The notes: generated from the letters alone by a model not told the origin. Counted from the first letter of the stretch, positions 18,523-29,049 are shown. The stretch is 64,000 bases of DNA from Pedobacter sp. AJM (GCF_002197755.1 NZ_NHOT01000001.1:434001-498000); one strand, 5' to 3'. Program-made: numbers and translations.

Positions 18523-19872
18523 CTAGTTTCTAGCTGTTTCAACACGACGGTTTTGGATACGACCTTCTTCAGTATCGTTAGAAGCAATTGGATTAGCTTC
18601 GCCTAAACCTTTAGTAGCAACTTGACTAGCGTTAACACCAGAGTTTACTAAGTAAGTTTTAACAGAATTTGCTCTGTCTTTAGATAACTTCATGTTATAT
18701 GCAGCAGTACCTTCGCTTGAAGCGTAACCGTTTACAGTTACTTTACCACCGTTTTCACGTAACACTGAAGATAATTTATCTAAAGTTGGATAAGATTCAG
18801 TTTTTAATACAGATGAGTTAAAATCGAAACCGATTTTTTCGAAACCTGTTACGTTAGTGTTAGTTGAATCAGCAGTGAATTTAGGAAGTGGACATCCTGA
18901 ACCATCAACAGCAGTACCTGCAGGAGTTCCTGGGCATTTGTCGAATTGATCAGCAACACCATCACCATCAGTATCTTTTTTCAAATCTTCAACAGATTTT
19001 TCTACGTTAGATACACGGTTTTTCAATGCTTCAACTTCTTGACGTAAAGTTGGATCTTTTAATTCATCATACATTGTAGCTAATGGGTTAGACCACTCTA
19101 AGCTTGGTTTTGCAGAAGAACCTAAAGAGAACTCTAAACCAGCATAACCGTAAGAGAATTTATCTTTAGTAGTACCTTTTGCATAAACTCCATCAAAGTT
19201 ATCAGCGTCAACAAAGTTCATTGTGTAACCTAAGTTAAAGTTAACACGCTCAGAAACTTTGAATTTAACACCGGCACCAACTGGAATGTAGAAACCTTTT
19301 ACATAGTCTTTAGCTTCGTGTCTGTCACCTACTGGACCGATAGCATTACCTTTCCAGTCAATAGTTTGACCACCTGTAGTTACTTTTGGAGCATAAGCTA
19401 AATAACCAGCACCAGCTGTTAAGAAGAAACCTACTGAATTCTCACGACGTAAGAAATCGATAGAACCTAAGTTAACCACACCACGTAAATCAACAGCATA
19501 TTGTAACTGAGTTTCAAAATCACTAGCAGTTGAAGCTACTGGACCTGCAGTTGCATCATTTGAACCAGAAACTTTACCACGTACACCAGCTAATTCTAAT
19601 GCGAAAGAGTGACCTAATTGTTTACGGATATTTAAACCATAACCTAAGTTAACGTCCCATTTGTTAAAGTCATTCGAACCACCAATGGCAACAACCGGAG
19701 CTAATACACCAGCGTTAACACCAATTGACCAAGTTCTGTACTGTCCTCTTCCACCAAATACCTTGGTAGAAGAAGTAGTTGCAGGAGCATCCTGAGCGAC
19801 AGCAAGAGAAGCAACTCCTGTTAATGCCACTAAAGAAAGTGCAACACTTTTCTTTAAAGTAGAATAATTCAT
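18523..19872 (-). CDS. OmpA-family outer-membrane porin
   Basis: A 449-residue protein. It has a signal peptide (1-26, ending SLAVAQ), an N-terminal beta-barrel (about 40-255), and a short coiled-coil stretch (VEALKNRVSNVEKSVEDLKK). A thrombospondin type 3-like calcium repeat follows (DTDGDGVADQFDKCPGTPAG), then a C-terminal OmpA peptidoglycan-binding domain (about 340-449) with the NGYASSEGTAAYNMKLSKDR signature and ending QNRRVETARN. It anchors the outer membrane to peptidoglycan. The codon-rich, highly biased composition suggests high expression, in keeping with the strong promoter match upstream at 19929-19958. Confidence 0.93.
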   Translation of the reverse strand: MNYSTLKKSVALSLVALTGVASLAVAQDAPATTSSTKVFGGRGQYRTWSIGVNAGVLAPVVAIGGSNDFNKWDVNLGYGLNIRKQLGHSFALELAGVRGKVSGSNDATAGPVASTASDFETQLQYAVDLRGVVNLGSIDFLRRENSVGFFLTAGAGYLAYAPKVTTGGQTIDWKGNAIGPVGDRHEAKDYVKGFYIPVGAGVKFKVSERVNFNLGYTMNFVDADNFDGVYAKGTTKDKFSYGYAGLEFSLGSSAKPSLEWSNPLATMYDELKDPTLRQEVEALKNRVSNVEKSVEDLKKDTDGDGVADQFDKCPGTPAGTAVDGSGCPLPKFTADSTNTNVTGFEKIGFDFNSSVLKTESYPTLDKLSSVLRENGGKVTVNGYASSEGTAAYNMKLSKDRANSVKTYLVNSGVNASQVATKGLGEANPIASNDTEEGRIQNRRVETARN

Positions 19873-19928
19873 AATCTTTTTTCTTTTTTAAGGGTTAAAC
19901 AATTTAATTGATTAATTTTTTGTAATCG

Positions 19929-19958
19929 CAAAATTAAACAAATTTTTAAATTTTCAAA
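19929..19958 (-). promoter_or_regulatory. Predicted promoter of ompA
   Basis: On the minus strand TTTG is followed after 18 bases by TAATTTTG, an exact match to the Bacteroidota -33/-7 consensus (TTTG, about 19 bases, TAnnTTTG). It lies about 55 bases upstream of the ompA start codon, leaving an untranslated leader. Confidence 0.6.
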
Positions 19959-20043
19959 CATTTACACAAACTCCGTTCCAAACTTCAGGAGAAATAGGGA
20001 TTTTATTACATTTGATCTCTTTACAATTCTTAATGCACCATTT

Positions 20044-21333
20044 ATGAAATATCCACAAATTGATCAGTCGCTTTTCATTTTAAACAGGAAAAACTTTATC
20101 AAACAACTAAAAGACAATTCATTAGCTATATTTAATGCCAATGATGAATTCCCCAGAAGTGGCGATCAGAACTTTATCTTTAAACAAAATCCCGACTTAT
20201 TTTATTTATCAGGAATCGATCAGGAGCAAACTATACTACTCATTTATCCTGATTGTCCTAATCCTTTGTATAGAGAAGTCCTGTTTTTAAGACAGACCAA
20301 CGATCACATCAAAGTTTGGGAAGGCTATAAATATACCAAAGAACAGGCTAAATCGGCATCAGGCATCACCAATATTTACTGGCTGGAAGATTTTGATAAT
20401 ATATTGCACAGCATTGTACATTATGCAGACCATATTTATCTTAATTCTAATGAAAATGATCGCTATGCCCATACGGTGCCACATCGTGACCTGAGGTTTA
20501 TTGATCAAATGCGTTCTAAATATCCTTTACATCGCTACGAACGATCCGCACCGATTATGCGTCATTTACGGGCCGTTAAATCTGATGTGGAAATTGAACT
20601 GACTAAAAAGGCCTGTGCCATAACAAGGGATGCCTTTATTAAAGTATTAAAGTTTACGAAGCCCGGCGTAAAAGAATATGAAATAGAAGCAGAAATCATT
20701 CATGAATTTATTCGCCAGGGAGCAACAGGACATGCCTATACGCCTATTATTGCATCGGGGCATAATGCCAACATCCTGCACTATAATGATAATAACCAAA
20801 CCTGCAATGCAGGCGATGTCATTCTTTTTGATTTTGGTGCGGAGTATGCCAACTATAACGCAGATATGAGCCGGTCAATTCCGGTTAGCGGACGTTTCAC
20901 AGCGCGGCAGAAAGAAGTTTACAATGCGGTATTACAGGTGATGAAAGCAGCCACCAACTTATTAACTGCCGGTACCGTATGGAATACCTATCATGAAGAA
21001 GTGGGCGAACTGATGACAGAACACTTAATTAATTTAAAATTAATCTCTGCCGGTGATGTTAAAAATCAAAATCCCGCTTACCCGGCCTACAAAAAATACT
21101 TTATGCATGGAACCTCCCATCACCTGGGTATAGATGTTCATGATTTTGCTGGCAGATACACCCCATTTGCTGATGGAAACATTTTAACTGTTGAACCCGG
21201 AATTTATATTCCCGAAGAAGGATTAGGCATTCGTCTGGAAAATAACATCCTAATAACAGCAAATGGCAATATTGACTTAATGGCTGACATCCCGCTGGAA
21301 GCGGAAGAAATTGAAGATATCATGAACAGTTAA
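20044..21333 (+). CDS. Xaa-Pro aminopeptidase (aminopeptidase P, M24B)
   Basis: A 429-residue metallopeptidase that removes an N-terminal residue before proline. An AMP_N domain occupies about 1-150 and the pita-bread M24 catalytic domain about 180-425. The five metal ligands are visible: Asp263 and Asp274 (DFGAEYANYNAD), a histidine near 360 (HGTSHHLGIDVHD), Glu384 (VEPGIYIP) and Glu399 (RLEN). No signal peptide is seen, so it is cytoplasmic. A -7-like element TACATTTG at 20007-20014 precedes the gene, but the -33 is poor. The gene is divergent from ompA and convergent with the DegQ gene across a shared terminator. Confidence 0.93.
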   Translation: MKYPQIDQSLFILNRKNFIKQLKDNSLAIFNANDEFPRSGDQNFIFKQNPDLFYLSGIDQEQTILLIYPDCPNPLYREVLFLRQTNDHIKVWEGYKYTKEQAKSASGITNIYWLEDFDNILHSIVHYADHIYLNSNENDRYAHTVPHRDLRFIDQMRSKYPLHRYERSAPIMRHLRAVKSDVEIELTKKACAITRDAFIKVLKFTKPGVKEYEIEAEIIHEFIRQGATGHAYTPIIASGHNANILHYNDNNQTCNAGDVILFDFGAEYANYNADMSRSIPVSGRFTARQKEVYNAVLQVMKAATNLLTAGTVWNTYHEEVGELMTEHLINLKLISAGDVKNQNPAYPAYKKYFMHGTSHHLGIDVHDFAGRYTPFADGNILTVEPGIYIPEEGLGIRLENNILITANGNIDLMADIPLEAEEIEDIMNS

Positions 21334-21390
21334 GCTGGTATATCCAATATGACTCATGAAGCTGTCCAACGAGATTAAAAATTAAAAAGC

Positions 21391-21428
21391 AAAAAAAAGA
21401 TCCTGACGCGAATCAGGATCTTTTTTTT
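21391..21428. terminator. Bidirectional terminator
   Basis: The stem GATCCTGA/TCAGGATC, flanked by A8 and T8, lies between the convergent aminopeptidase P and DegQ-family genes and can serve both. Confidence 0.85.
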
Positions 21429-21447
21429 ATGCTAATTAAGTTTCTAA

Positions 21448-22998
21448 CTACTGTGCCGGAAAGCTAAAGTTAAATGTACCCTGACCGGTTACACCAGACA
21501 TGTAAACCATTCCATTTCTGGTTTGAGGCAAGGCTTTCTGAACATCGGTCACGCTGTTTACAGCTTGTCCGTTTACTTTAGTAATGATTAAGCCTTTCTC
21601 TACACCAATGTTATCAAATGCTTTTCCCGTAGTAACCGAAGTAACAACTACCCCGCTATTAATGCCCAGTTTAGATTTCTGAGCCGGAGTTGCAGGTGCA
21701 AACGTTGCGCCCAGTTTTGATACCTCTACAGATTTTGTTGCAGCAGTATTGGCATTAGGGTTTATACTCGACTCCCCTTTTAAGGTTACCGTATAGTCTT
21801 TTAGTGAACCATCTCTCAATACCGTTAATTTAACTTTATCACCCGGATTCAGACGACCAACCCTTTCCTGTAAATCAGGAGAATCATTGATTACAATACC
21901 ATCAACCTTTTTAATTACATCACCAGGTTTTAAACCAGCAGCCTCTGCAGCACCTTTTGCTACCACATCGTTTACATATAGGCCGCTAACTTCGCTCGTT
22001 TTGATACCTTCTGGTTTATCATCACCGCTAAGCGGAACGAAGTTTACACCTATATAACCACGTTTAACCGAACCATACTTCATAAAATCATCTACAATTT
22101 TACGTGCCAGGTTAACCGGAATAGCAAAACCATAACCCTGGTTGTAACCACTTTGAGAGGCAATTGCAGAATTGATACCTACCAGTTCACCATTAGTATT
22201 CACCAATGCCCCGCCACTGTTACCCGGATTAATGGCTGCATCAGTTTGAATAAAGGACTCAATACTGGTGTTTGCCGGACGTTCTGGCCTTTTACCTGTA
22301 CGCTGATATTCCCTGTATTCTTCTTCAGTAATCTCGTTTCCCTGTTGTTCTCTTCCTATGATACCAATACTACGGTTTTTTGCACTTACAATACCGGCTG
22401 TTACTGTCGTCTGTAAATCCAGTGGGAAACCAACGGCCAAAACCCACTCACCCACCTGAACATTATCAGAATTACCCATTTTAACAACAGGCAAACCAGT
22501 AGCGTTTACCTTGATTAATGCTAAATCTGTATTCGGATCGCGACCAATCACCTTTGCCTCAACTTTACGCCGATCGGTTAAAACCACCTCCACTTTCTCT
22601 GCATTTTCAACCACGTGATTGTTCGTAACGATGTAACCGTCCTGACTGATAATTACACCTGATCCTGAAGCGGCTCTGGGTTGACGCTGCATCTGACGGC
22701 CACCACCGCCAAAGAAATCTTCCATCATATCAAACGGCGAAGAACTTCCCTCACTTTTGCCGGAGGCTGAATAGGTGGTCTTAATGTGAACCACACCCGG
22801 AGCAACCGCTGCGGCAGCCTGCGTAAAATCAGTAGCACCGGCCGAAGTGACCTTAAGCGGATTGTTTGCAAAATATAGATTCTGTTTTTCTGAAATCGTA
22901 TTTCCGGTTTGGTTACGCTCAAATAGCTTATAACCTCCAATTGCTGCTGCCCCACCTATAAAAGCAGCTAACACGGTAATGCCTAATATTTTTTTCAT
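21448..22998 (-). CDS. DegQ/HtrA-family periplasmic serine protease
   Basis: A 516-residue protease and chaperone of the envelope. The N-terminal hydrophobic segment MKKILGITVLAAFIGGAAAI (1-20) is a signal or anchor. The trypsin-like domain has the triad His128 (TNNHVV), Asp158 (NTDLALIKV) and Ser261 (GNSGGAL), and two PDZ domains follow (about 310-410 and 430-510). A glycine- and glutamine-rich loop (about 83-112) sits in front of the catalytic domain. The frame stays open to 23037, but the ATG at 22998 gives a normal signal sequence, so I chose it. It likely degrades misfolded periplasmic proteins. Confidence 0.92.
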   Translation of the reverse strand: MKKILGITVLAAFIGGAAAIGGYKLFERNQTGNTISEKQNLYFANNPLKVTSAGATDFTQAAAAVAPGVVHIKTTYSASGKSEGSSSPFDMMEDFFGGGGRQMQRQPRAASGSGVIISQDGYIVTNNHVVENAEKVEVVLTDRRKVEAKVIGRDPNTDLALIKVNATGLPVVKMGNSDNVQVGEWVLAVGFPLDLQTTVTAGIVSAKNRSIGIIGREQQGNEITEEEYREYQRTGKRPERPANTSIESFIQTDAAINPGNSGGALVNTNGELVGINSAIASQSGYNQGYGFAIPVNLARKIVDDFMKYGSVKRGYIGVNFVPLSGDDKPEGIKTSEVSGLYVNDVVAKGAAEAAGLKPGDVIKKVDGIVINDSPDLQERVGRLNPGDKVKLTVLRDGSLKDYTVTLKGESSINPNANTAATKSVEVSKLGATFAPATPAQKSKLGINSGVVVTSVTTGKAFDNIGVEKGLIITKVNGQAVNSVTDVQKALPQTRNGMVYMSGVTGQGTFNFSFPAQ

Positions 22999-23395
22999 GT
23001 GTTTATATATTGTTTTTAATGGCCATGAAGCTATCAAAAGCTGCCTTCTGAATCCTATCCAAAAGCTTTTAATGGTTTCATGAGTGTGTATATTGTTTCT
23101 TACTCCTCACAACTGATTATAAGTTCCATTGCCGGCAAATTGTTTGGTTTACCTATAACCACTTGTGCTTTAATGTTTGACAAGAGCGCTGTATTTTCTT
23201 TGTTTAAGCAGAACGCTCCAGCAGTTATTTATCTGCCTAAATTTTCTTTTGTAAGTTTATTCAAATTTAATACCATATCAACGATATTTGCATCACTAAA
23301 GCATTGACATCGGTGTTAAAAAATGTTAAAATGATTTACACCAGATTACTTTTAGCATCTGCAACTCAAATATTGCATTAAAAAATGAAGATCCA
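22999..23395. other. Divergent intergenic region between DegQ and dapF
   Basis: 397 AT-rich bases that should hold both promoters. A frame of 75 codons at 23080-23307 shows no recognisable domain and I do not treat it as a gene. No repeat or terminator is visible. Confidence 0.4.
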
Positions 23396-24187
23396 ATGAA
23401 AATTAATTTCTTTAAATATCAGGGTGCCGGAAACGATTTTATTTTAATTAACCATACGGACAGTCCTTTAAAAAATATTGATAACGACCTGATTAAACAG
23501 CTTTGCCACCGCAGATTTGGTATTGGGGCAGATGGGTTAATGTTTATAACAAAGCACGATGATTATGATTTTGAAATGCACTACTTCAATGCGGATGGCC
23601 AATTGGGAAGTATGTGTGGCAATGGCGGAAGATGTATCGTAGCTTTTGCTAAACACCTGGGGATCATCAATAAGGAAACTAACTTTTTGGCAGTGGATGG
23701 TCCGCATTATGCCAGAATTTCAGAAAGCGGCGCGTGGATTGATCTTCAAATGATTGATGTAGAGATGATCATGCGTGATGGTGATGCCTATGTTTTGAAT
23801 ACCGGATCCCCACATTTTGTGAAAATACAGGAAAATCTAAAAAATTTCGATGTATTTAATGAAGGTAGAAATATTCGCTACAATGAAATTTATAGCGAGA
23901 AGGGCATCAATATAAATTTTGTAGAAGATTTTGGCAATTACTTGTTTGTTCGTACTTATGAGCGTGGCGTAGAAGATGAAACGTATGCCTGTGGCACTGG
24001 TGTAACTGCCGTAGCCATGGCTATGGCCAAACATAAAAATCAGCGCGGACATATTGAAACCAACATTAAAGTTTTAGGTGGAGATATTAAAATCGACTTC
24101 GATTATGATGGACAAAAATTTACGAACGTATTTTTATGTGGTCCGGCAAAATTGGTTTTTGAAGGAGAAACAGATCAATCAATATAA
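23396..24187 (+). CDS. dapF: Diaminopimelate epimerase
   Basis: A 263-residue cofactor-free racemase that converts LL- to meso-diaminopimelate for lysine and peptidoglycan synthesis. The two catalytic cysteines are Cys74 (SMCGNGGRC) and Cys199 (YACGTG), and the N-terminal YQGAGNDFILI is the family start. The length is normal. No other dap gene is adjacent. The RND efflux operon starts 446 bases downstream. Confidence 0.96.
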   Translation: MKINFFKYQGAGNDFILINHTDSPLKNIDNDLIKQLCHRRFGIGADGLMFITKHDDYDFEMHYFNADGQLGSMCGNGGRCIVAFAKHLGIINKETNFLAVDGPHYARISESGAWIDLQMIDVEMIMRDGDAYVLNTGSPHFVKIQENLKNFDVFNEGRNIRYNEIYSEKGININFVEDFGNYLFVRTYERGVEDETYACGTGVTAVAMAMAKHKNQRGHIETNIKVLGGDIKIDFDYDGQKFTNVFLCGPAKLVFEGETDQSI

Positions 24188-24296
24188 ATTAATCACTTTT
24201 AAACTGATGATGCTGAGGTGGTCAGATCAGTACCTTATTCTTTTACCGGATTGACCATAAATAATCAAATTATTACATGAATAAATAAGTGTGTAC

Positions 24297-24321
24297 AATA
24301 TACACTATTGTAGTGTATATT
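24297..24321. promoter_or_regulatory. Palindromic operator-like site upstream of the RND operon
   Basis: Two 11-bp arms, AATATACACTA and its exact reverse complement TAGTGTATATT, lie around TTG. A single half-site with the same 11 bases follows at 24362-24372. The length and symmetry suit a dimeric repressor such as a TetR or similar regulator; no regulator gene is in the neighbourhood. A related palindrome lies in front of pyk at 37033-37047. Confidence 0.5.
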
Positions 24322-24486
24322 GGTGGCCAATTCAGCTACATGATTCGCTGGGAAATCATAAAATATACACTATTTAACATCTGTCTCAACATAATTACAC
24401 AGCATTTATTTAAGTTCAAATAATGACTTAAACAGGCTTCTGACAGCGATTTAGACCAATCAGAAACAGATTTAGGCTCAAAAATA

Positions 24487-24502
24487 AATCAATCGATTGA
24501 TT
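24487..24502. promoter_or_regulatory. 16-bp perfect palindrome upstream of the RND operon
   Basis: AATCAATCGATTGATT is a perfect palindrome 132 bases before the chosen start of the membrane fusion protein. Its position suggests a second repressor site in the leader, or simply AT-rich symmetry. The rest of the 24188-24633 gap shows no reading frame. Confidence 0.35.
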
Positions 24503-24633
24503 AAATGACAGAAATTGGACAGATTTATTCTTTTTTAGGCGCTATTTTTGGGCATCAGTTGCAAATTCAAAATCTATATTTTGACAAAGCTTCAACCCGG
24601 AAATTTAATATTAAACACACACACGAATACTCC

Positions 24634-25800
24634 ATGAGAAAAGGAACAACTCTCTTCTTCAGTTTGAGCATGGGAATGCTTTTGGCATCCTGCGGAAATA
24701 ATGATGATGCCAAAAAAGCAGCTGCGGCTGCAGCGGCCGGCCCTCAGGCCTATCCTGTTTTTGCCGTTAAATCGCAAACTACAGAATTAAACTCTGATTA
24801 CCCCGCAACAATCGAAGGCATTCAGAATATTGATATCCGCCCTAAGGTTGATGGTTTTATTGATAAAATATTGGTTGATGAAGGCGCTGTGGTTAAAAAG
24901 GGCCAGTTGCTTTTTACGATCATGGCACCACAATATGAACAGGAAGTTAGAACAGCGAGAGCTGCCATCAGCAGTGCAGAAGCGGATGTACATGCCGCTC
25001 AATTGCAGGTGAACAAAACTAAACCGCTGGTCGAAAAAGATATCATCAGTAAATATGACCTAGATGCTGCTCAACTGACACTTCAAAGCAGAAAAGCAGC
25101 TTTAGCACAGGCAAGAGCTACCTTAGCAAACGCACAGGTAAACTTAGGCTATACATCCATTACCAGTCCTGTTAATGGGATCGTAGGTAGCATTCCATTT
25201 AGAAATGGAAGCTTAGTAAGCAGCTCCAGCACAGAACCCTTGACAACCATTGCCAACACATCCAAAGTTTATGCCTACTTTTCTTTAAATGAGAAACAGC
25301 TATTAGATTTCTCTAAAACTTATAAGGGAAATACCCTGGCCCAACAAATGGCGAATATCCCGGCAGTAAGCCTGGTATTGGCTGATGGAACAGTTTACGC
25401 TCAAAATGGTAAAATTGAATCCATTAATAGTCAGATTAATACCAATACAGGTTCGGCCAGCTTAAGAGCAACTTTCCCCAACCCGATCGCCTTATTAAAA
25501 TCCGGTGGAAGTGCATCGGTAAGGATTCCTCAGAAAGTAGAAAATGCCATTTTAGTTCCTCAGAAATCAACTATTGATTTGCAGGGTAAAAAATTCGTGT
25601 ATGTTTTAGGCGATTCAGCTAAAATTGTCAGCACCGAAATTCAGATCATGGATTTAGCGAAAGATAAATTTTATGTGGTAACCAAAGGACTAAAGGCCGG
25701 AGATAAAATCGTACTGGAAGGTTTCCAATCGTTAAAAGACGGCGTTAAAATTAAACCACAGGAAACAAGTGCCGATTCAGTTTACGCGGAGATTAAGTAA
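24634..25800 (+). CDS. RND efflux membrane fusion protein (periplasmic adaptor)
   Basis: A 388-residue lipoprotein of the HlyD/AcrA family linking an inner-membrane RND pump to the outer-membrane channel. The lipobox is LLASCG with Cys20, followed by an alanine run. A lipoyl-type half (IDIRPKVDGFIDKILVDEGA), a helical hairpin (about 110-170, alanine and glutamine rich) and the second lipoyl half (VNLGYTSITSPVNGIVG) come next. The frame is open from 24505, but the ATG at 24634 gives a proper lipoprotein signal. First gene of a three-gene operon. Confidence 0.93.
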   Translation: MRKGTTLFFSLSMGMLLASCGNNDDAKKAAAAAAAGPQAYPVFAVKSQTTELNSDYPATIEGIQNIDIRPKVDGFIDKILVDEGAVVKKGQLLFTIMAPQYEQEVRTARAAISSAEADVHAAQLQVNKTKPLVEKDIISKYDLDAAQLTLQSRKAALAQARATLANAQVNLGYTSITSPVNGIVGSIPFRNGSLVSSSSTEPLTTIANTSKVYAYFSLNEKQLLDFSKTYKGNTLAQQMANIPAVSLVLADGTVYAQNGKIESINSQINTNTGSASLRATFPNPIALLKSGGSASVRIPQKVENAILVPQKSTIDLQGKKFVYVLGDSAKIVSTEIQIMDLAKDKFYVVTKGLKAGDKIVLEGFQSLKDGVKIKPQETSADSVYAEIK

Positions 25801-25852
25801 TAGTAATATCATCAGTGCAATCACACGATCATCAGTGTAATCAATATTAATT

Positions 25853-28800
25853 ATGTTTAAGAAATTCATAGAAAGGCCGGTTTTATCAACGGTTATATCC
25901 ATTATCATCGTTATTCTCGGTGTTTTAGGTTTAGCTACCCTACCGGTTTCACAATATCCCGAAATTGCGCCACCAACGGTGCAGGTTTCCACGTCATATC
26001 AGGGCGCAAATGCCGACGTGGTGATGAACAGCGTGGTTGTGCCGCTGGAAGAACAAATCAATGGAGTGGAAGACATGACTTACATGACTTCGACCGCAAG
26101 TAATGATGGAACAGCAGCCATTACCATCAACTTTAAACTGGGAACCAACCCCGATCTGGCTGCAGTAAACGTTCAAAACAGGGTGGCGCGCGCCACCAGT
26201 TTACTACCTGCAGAGGTTACAAAATCTGGTGTAATTACGGCCAAAAGACAGGCCAGTAACGTATTGATCTTTGGTCTTTATAGTGATGACCCATCTTATG
26301 ATCAAAAATTCTTGCAAAATTATGCCAACATCAATATCATCCCGCAAATTAAGCGTATTAATGGTGTAGGTGATGCAAGTGCCTTCGGAACGCTTGATTA
26401 TACCATGCGCCTTTGGTTAAAGCCTGATGTGATGGCTACTTATGGTTTAGTGCCAAGTGACGTGAATACGGCCCTTGCAGATCAGAACGTGGAGGCTGCT
26501 CCAGGCCAGTTTGGAGAGCAGGGCGATCAGGCATTTCAATATACCTTAAAATATACCGGCAGGTTAAAAGATGAAGCGCAGTTTGGTAACATCATTATCA
26601 AAACAGCAGCTAACGGACAAATCCTTCGGTTAAAAGATATTGCCCGAATTGAGTTAGGTGCACAAAGCTATGCCAGTGCGGTGAATTTTAATGGTAAGCC
26701 GGCATTGGGTATCGCCATTAATCAAACGGCAGGTTCAAATGCAAAAGAAGTAATCGAAAACTCTATTAAAACGCTGGATGAAGCCCAAAAATCTTTTCCA
26801 AAAGGCGTTCATTATTCAACACTGGTAAACGTTAATGACTTCTTAGATGCATCAATCGAAAAGGTTATTCATACTTTAATCGAAGCATTTATCCTCGTAT
26901 TCCTGGTTGTATTTATTTTCTTACAGGATTTCCGTTCAACCTTAATACCGGCAATCAGTGTTCCGGTAGCAATTATTGGTACCTTCTTTTTCTTAAGTCT
27001 ATTCGGTTTTACGATTAACTTATTAACCTTATTTGCCCTCGTACTCGCCATTGGTATTGTGGTGGATGATGCGATTGTGGTAGTGGAAGCGGTGCATGCT
27101 AAACTGGATGAGGGTTATACCGATGCCAAAAAAGCAACCATAGATGCGATGGACGACATCAGTGGTGCGATTATTTCGATCACTTTAGTTATGGCCGCGG
27201 TATTTATCCCGGTGAGTTTTATCCAGGGATCTTCAGGTGTATTTTATAAACAGTTCGGTTTAACACTTGCGATCTCAATTATCTTATCTGCAATCAATGC
27301 ATTAACCTTAAGTCCGGCGTTATGTGCGTTATTTTTAAAACCCCATGCGGATGACCACGGAAAAAAGAAAAACTTTTTAGAGCGTTTTTATGCTGCATTT
27401 AACACTTCATTTGATGCCGTAACCAATAAGTATAAAAAATCTGTTAGCTTCCTTTCCCATAAAAAATGGATTGTAGGTTTAGGTATTTTATTATTTACAG
27501 GAATTTTGGTTTGGACCATGAATACCACACCAAAAGGTTTCGTACCGAATGAAGATTTGGGAACGATCATGTCTGATATCTCTCTACCTGCAGGTACATC
27601 GCAGGAGGAAACCAATGTTGTAATTGCAAAAATTGACAGCATTGCACATGGAATTCCTGAAATCAAAAATACATTAAGGGTTGTTGGCCGGAGTATGATC
27701 AGTGGTTCTGGCAGTTCTTATGGTATGGTAATTTCCAGATTATCTCCATGGGATGAACGTAAAGGCCGCGATGTAAAAGTGATTATTGGCGAGCTATTTG
27801 CCAAAACCGCGAATATTAAAGGTGCAAAAATTATCTTCTTTGCCCCGCCAACCATTCAAGGTTTCGGAACAAGTGGTGGTTTTGAATTCCAGCTGCAGGA
27901 TAAAACCGGTGGAGACATCAAAAAATTCAATGATATTGGTAATGGATTCTTGGCAGCTTTAAGTAAAAGACCAGAAGTTCAATATGCTTCAACGTCATTT
28001 AACCCTAATTTTCCTCAATATCAAATTGATGTAAATGTGGCAAAAGTGAAACAAGCCGGCTTAACCGTTGCCGATGTTCTGGGTGTGATGCAAGGTTATT
28101 ATGGTGGGGTTTATGCCTCTAACTTTAATAAGTTTGGTAAACAATTCAGGGTAATGTATCAGGCAGATGCGCAGTATCGTTCCAATGAGCAAACCTTGAC
28201 CCGAATCTTCGTCCGTAATGGAAGCGGACAAATGGCGCCGGTATCTGAATTTATTACGCTAACTAAGGTATATGGCCCACAAGCCATTTCACGTTTCAAC
28301 TTATTCACTTCGATTTCAGTTACGGGTAATCCAAATGCTGGTTTTAGTTCCGGAGATGCCTTAAAAGCAGTACAGGAAGTTGCAGCGCAAACATTACCTG
28401 CTGGCTATGGATATGAATTTTCAGGTCTGTCACGCGAGGAAATTAGCGGTGGAAGCCAGACGGTATTTATCTTCTTACTTTGTATTATCTTCGTTTACTT
28501 CCTGTTGGCGGCCCAATATGAAAGTTATATTTTACCTTTAGCGGTACTAATTTCTCTTCCTATCGGTTTAGCTGGTGTATTTATTTTTGATAAGATTTTC
28601 GGTGTAGATAATAACATCTATACACAAATCACCCTCATCATGCTGGTTGGTTTATTAGCCAAGAACGCCATTCTGATTGTGGAGTATGCAGTGGATAGAC
28701 GGAAAAAAGGCATGAGTATTGTTAATGCGGCCATAGATGGTGCTACAGCCCGTTTACGCCCGATTTTGATGACCTCTTTTGCATTTATCCTGGGTTTATT

Positions 28801-29035
28801 ACCATTGATGCTTTCTTCAGGTGTTGGTGCATCCGGTAACAAATCAATCGGTACCGGCGCGGTAGGCGGTATGCTGATCGGAACATTATTCGGTGTATTT
28901 GTCATCCCGGCATTATTTATTGTTTTCCAAAGTTTACAGGAACGAATCAGCGATAAATCTCCCTTTGAAGAAGGAATTGAAAAGGAGCAAACACCAGAAG
29001 AATACGAATTGGCGACCAGTCAAAACAAACATTAA
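25853..29035 (+). CDS. RND efflux inner-membrane transporter (HAE1/AcrB family)
   Basis: A 1060-residue proton-driven pump. It shows the typical N-terminus MFKKFIERPVLSTVISIII, twelve membrane segments in two halves separated by large periplasmic loops, the paired aspartates in the fourth helix (GIVVDDAIVVVEAVH), and the second-half motif LVGLLAKNAILIVEYA. It exports drugs, dyes or detergents together with the adaptor 52 bases upstream and the outer-membrane factor 14 bases downstream. The actual substrates cannot be read from the sequence. Confidence 0.95.
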   Translation: MFKKFIERPVLSTVISIIIVILGVLGLATLPVSQYPEIAPPTVQVSTSYQGANADVVMNSVVVPLEEQINGVEDMTYMTSTASNDGTAAITINFKLGTNPDLAAVNVQNRVARATSLLPAEVTKSGVITAKRQASNVLIFGLYSDDPSYDQKFLQNYANINIIPQIKRINGVGDASAFGTLDYTMRLWLKPDVMATYGLVPSDVNTALADQNVEAAPGQFGEQGDQAFQYTLKYTGRLKDEAQFGNIIIKTAANGQILRLKDIARIELGAQSYASAVNFNGKPALGIAINQTAGSNAKEVIENSIKTLDEAQKSFPKGVHYSTLVNVNDFLDASIEKVIHTLIEAFILVFLVVFIFLQDFRSTLIPAISVPVAIIGTFFFLSLFGFTINLLTLFALVLAIGIVVDDAIVVVEAVHAKLDEGYTDAKKATIDAMDDISGAIISITLVMAAVFIPVSFIQGSSGVFYKQFGLTLAISIILSAINALTLSPALCALFLKPHADDHGKKKNFLERFYAAFNTSFDAVTNKYKKSVSFLSHKKWIVGLGILLFTGILVWTMNTTPKGFVPNEDLGTIMSDISLPAGTSQEETNVVIAKIDSIAHGIPEIKNTLRVVGRSMISGSGSSYGMVISRLSPWDERKGRDVKVIIGELFAKTANIKGAKIIFFAPPTIQGFGTSGGFEFQLQDKTGGDIKKFNDIGNGFLAALSKRPEVQYASTSFNPNFPQYQIDVNVAKVKQAGLTVADVLGVMQGYYGGVYASNFNKFGKQFRVMYQADAQYRSNEQTLTRIFVRNGSGQMAPVSEFITLTKVYGPQAISRFNLFTSISVTGNPNAGFSSGDALKAVQEVAAQTLPAGYGYEFSGLSREEISGGSQTVFIFLLCIIFVYFLLAAQYESYILPLAVLISLPIGLAGVFIFDKIFGVDNNIYTQITLIMLVGLLAKNAILIVEYAVDRRKKGMSIVNAAIDGATARLRPILMTSFAFILGLLPLMLSSGVGASGNKSIGTGAVGGMLIGTLFGVFVIPALFIVFQSLQERISDKSPFEEGIEKEQTPEEYELATSQNKH

Positions 29036-29049
29036 TTTTTAAGAAAAAT

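Noticed and set aside
23080..23307. 75-codon open frame between DegQ and dapF
   Set aside because: No domain, odd composition, and it lies in a divergent promoter region.
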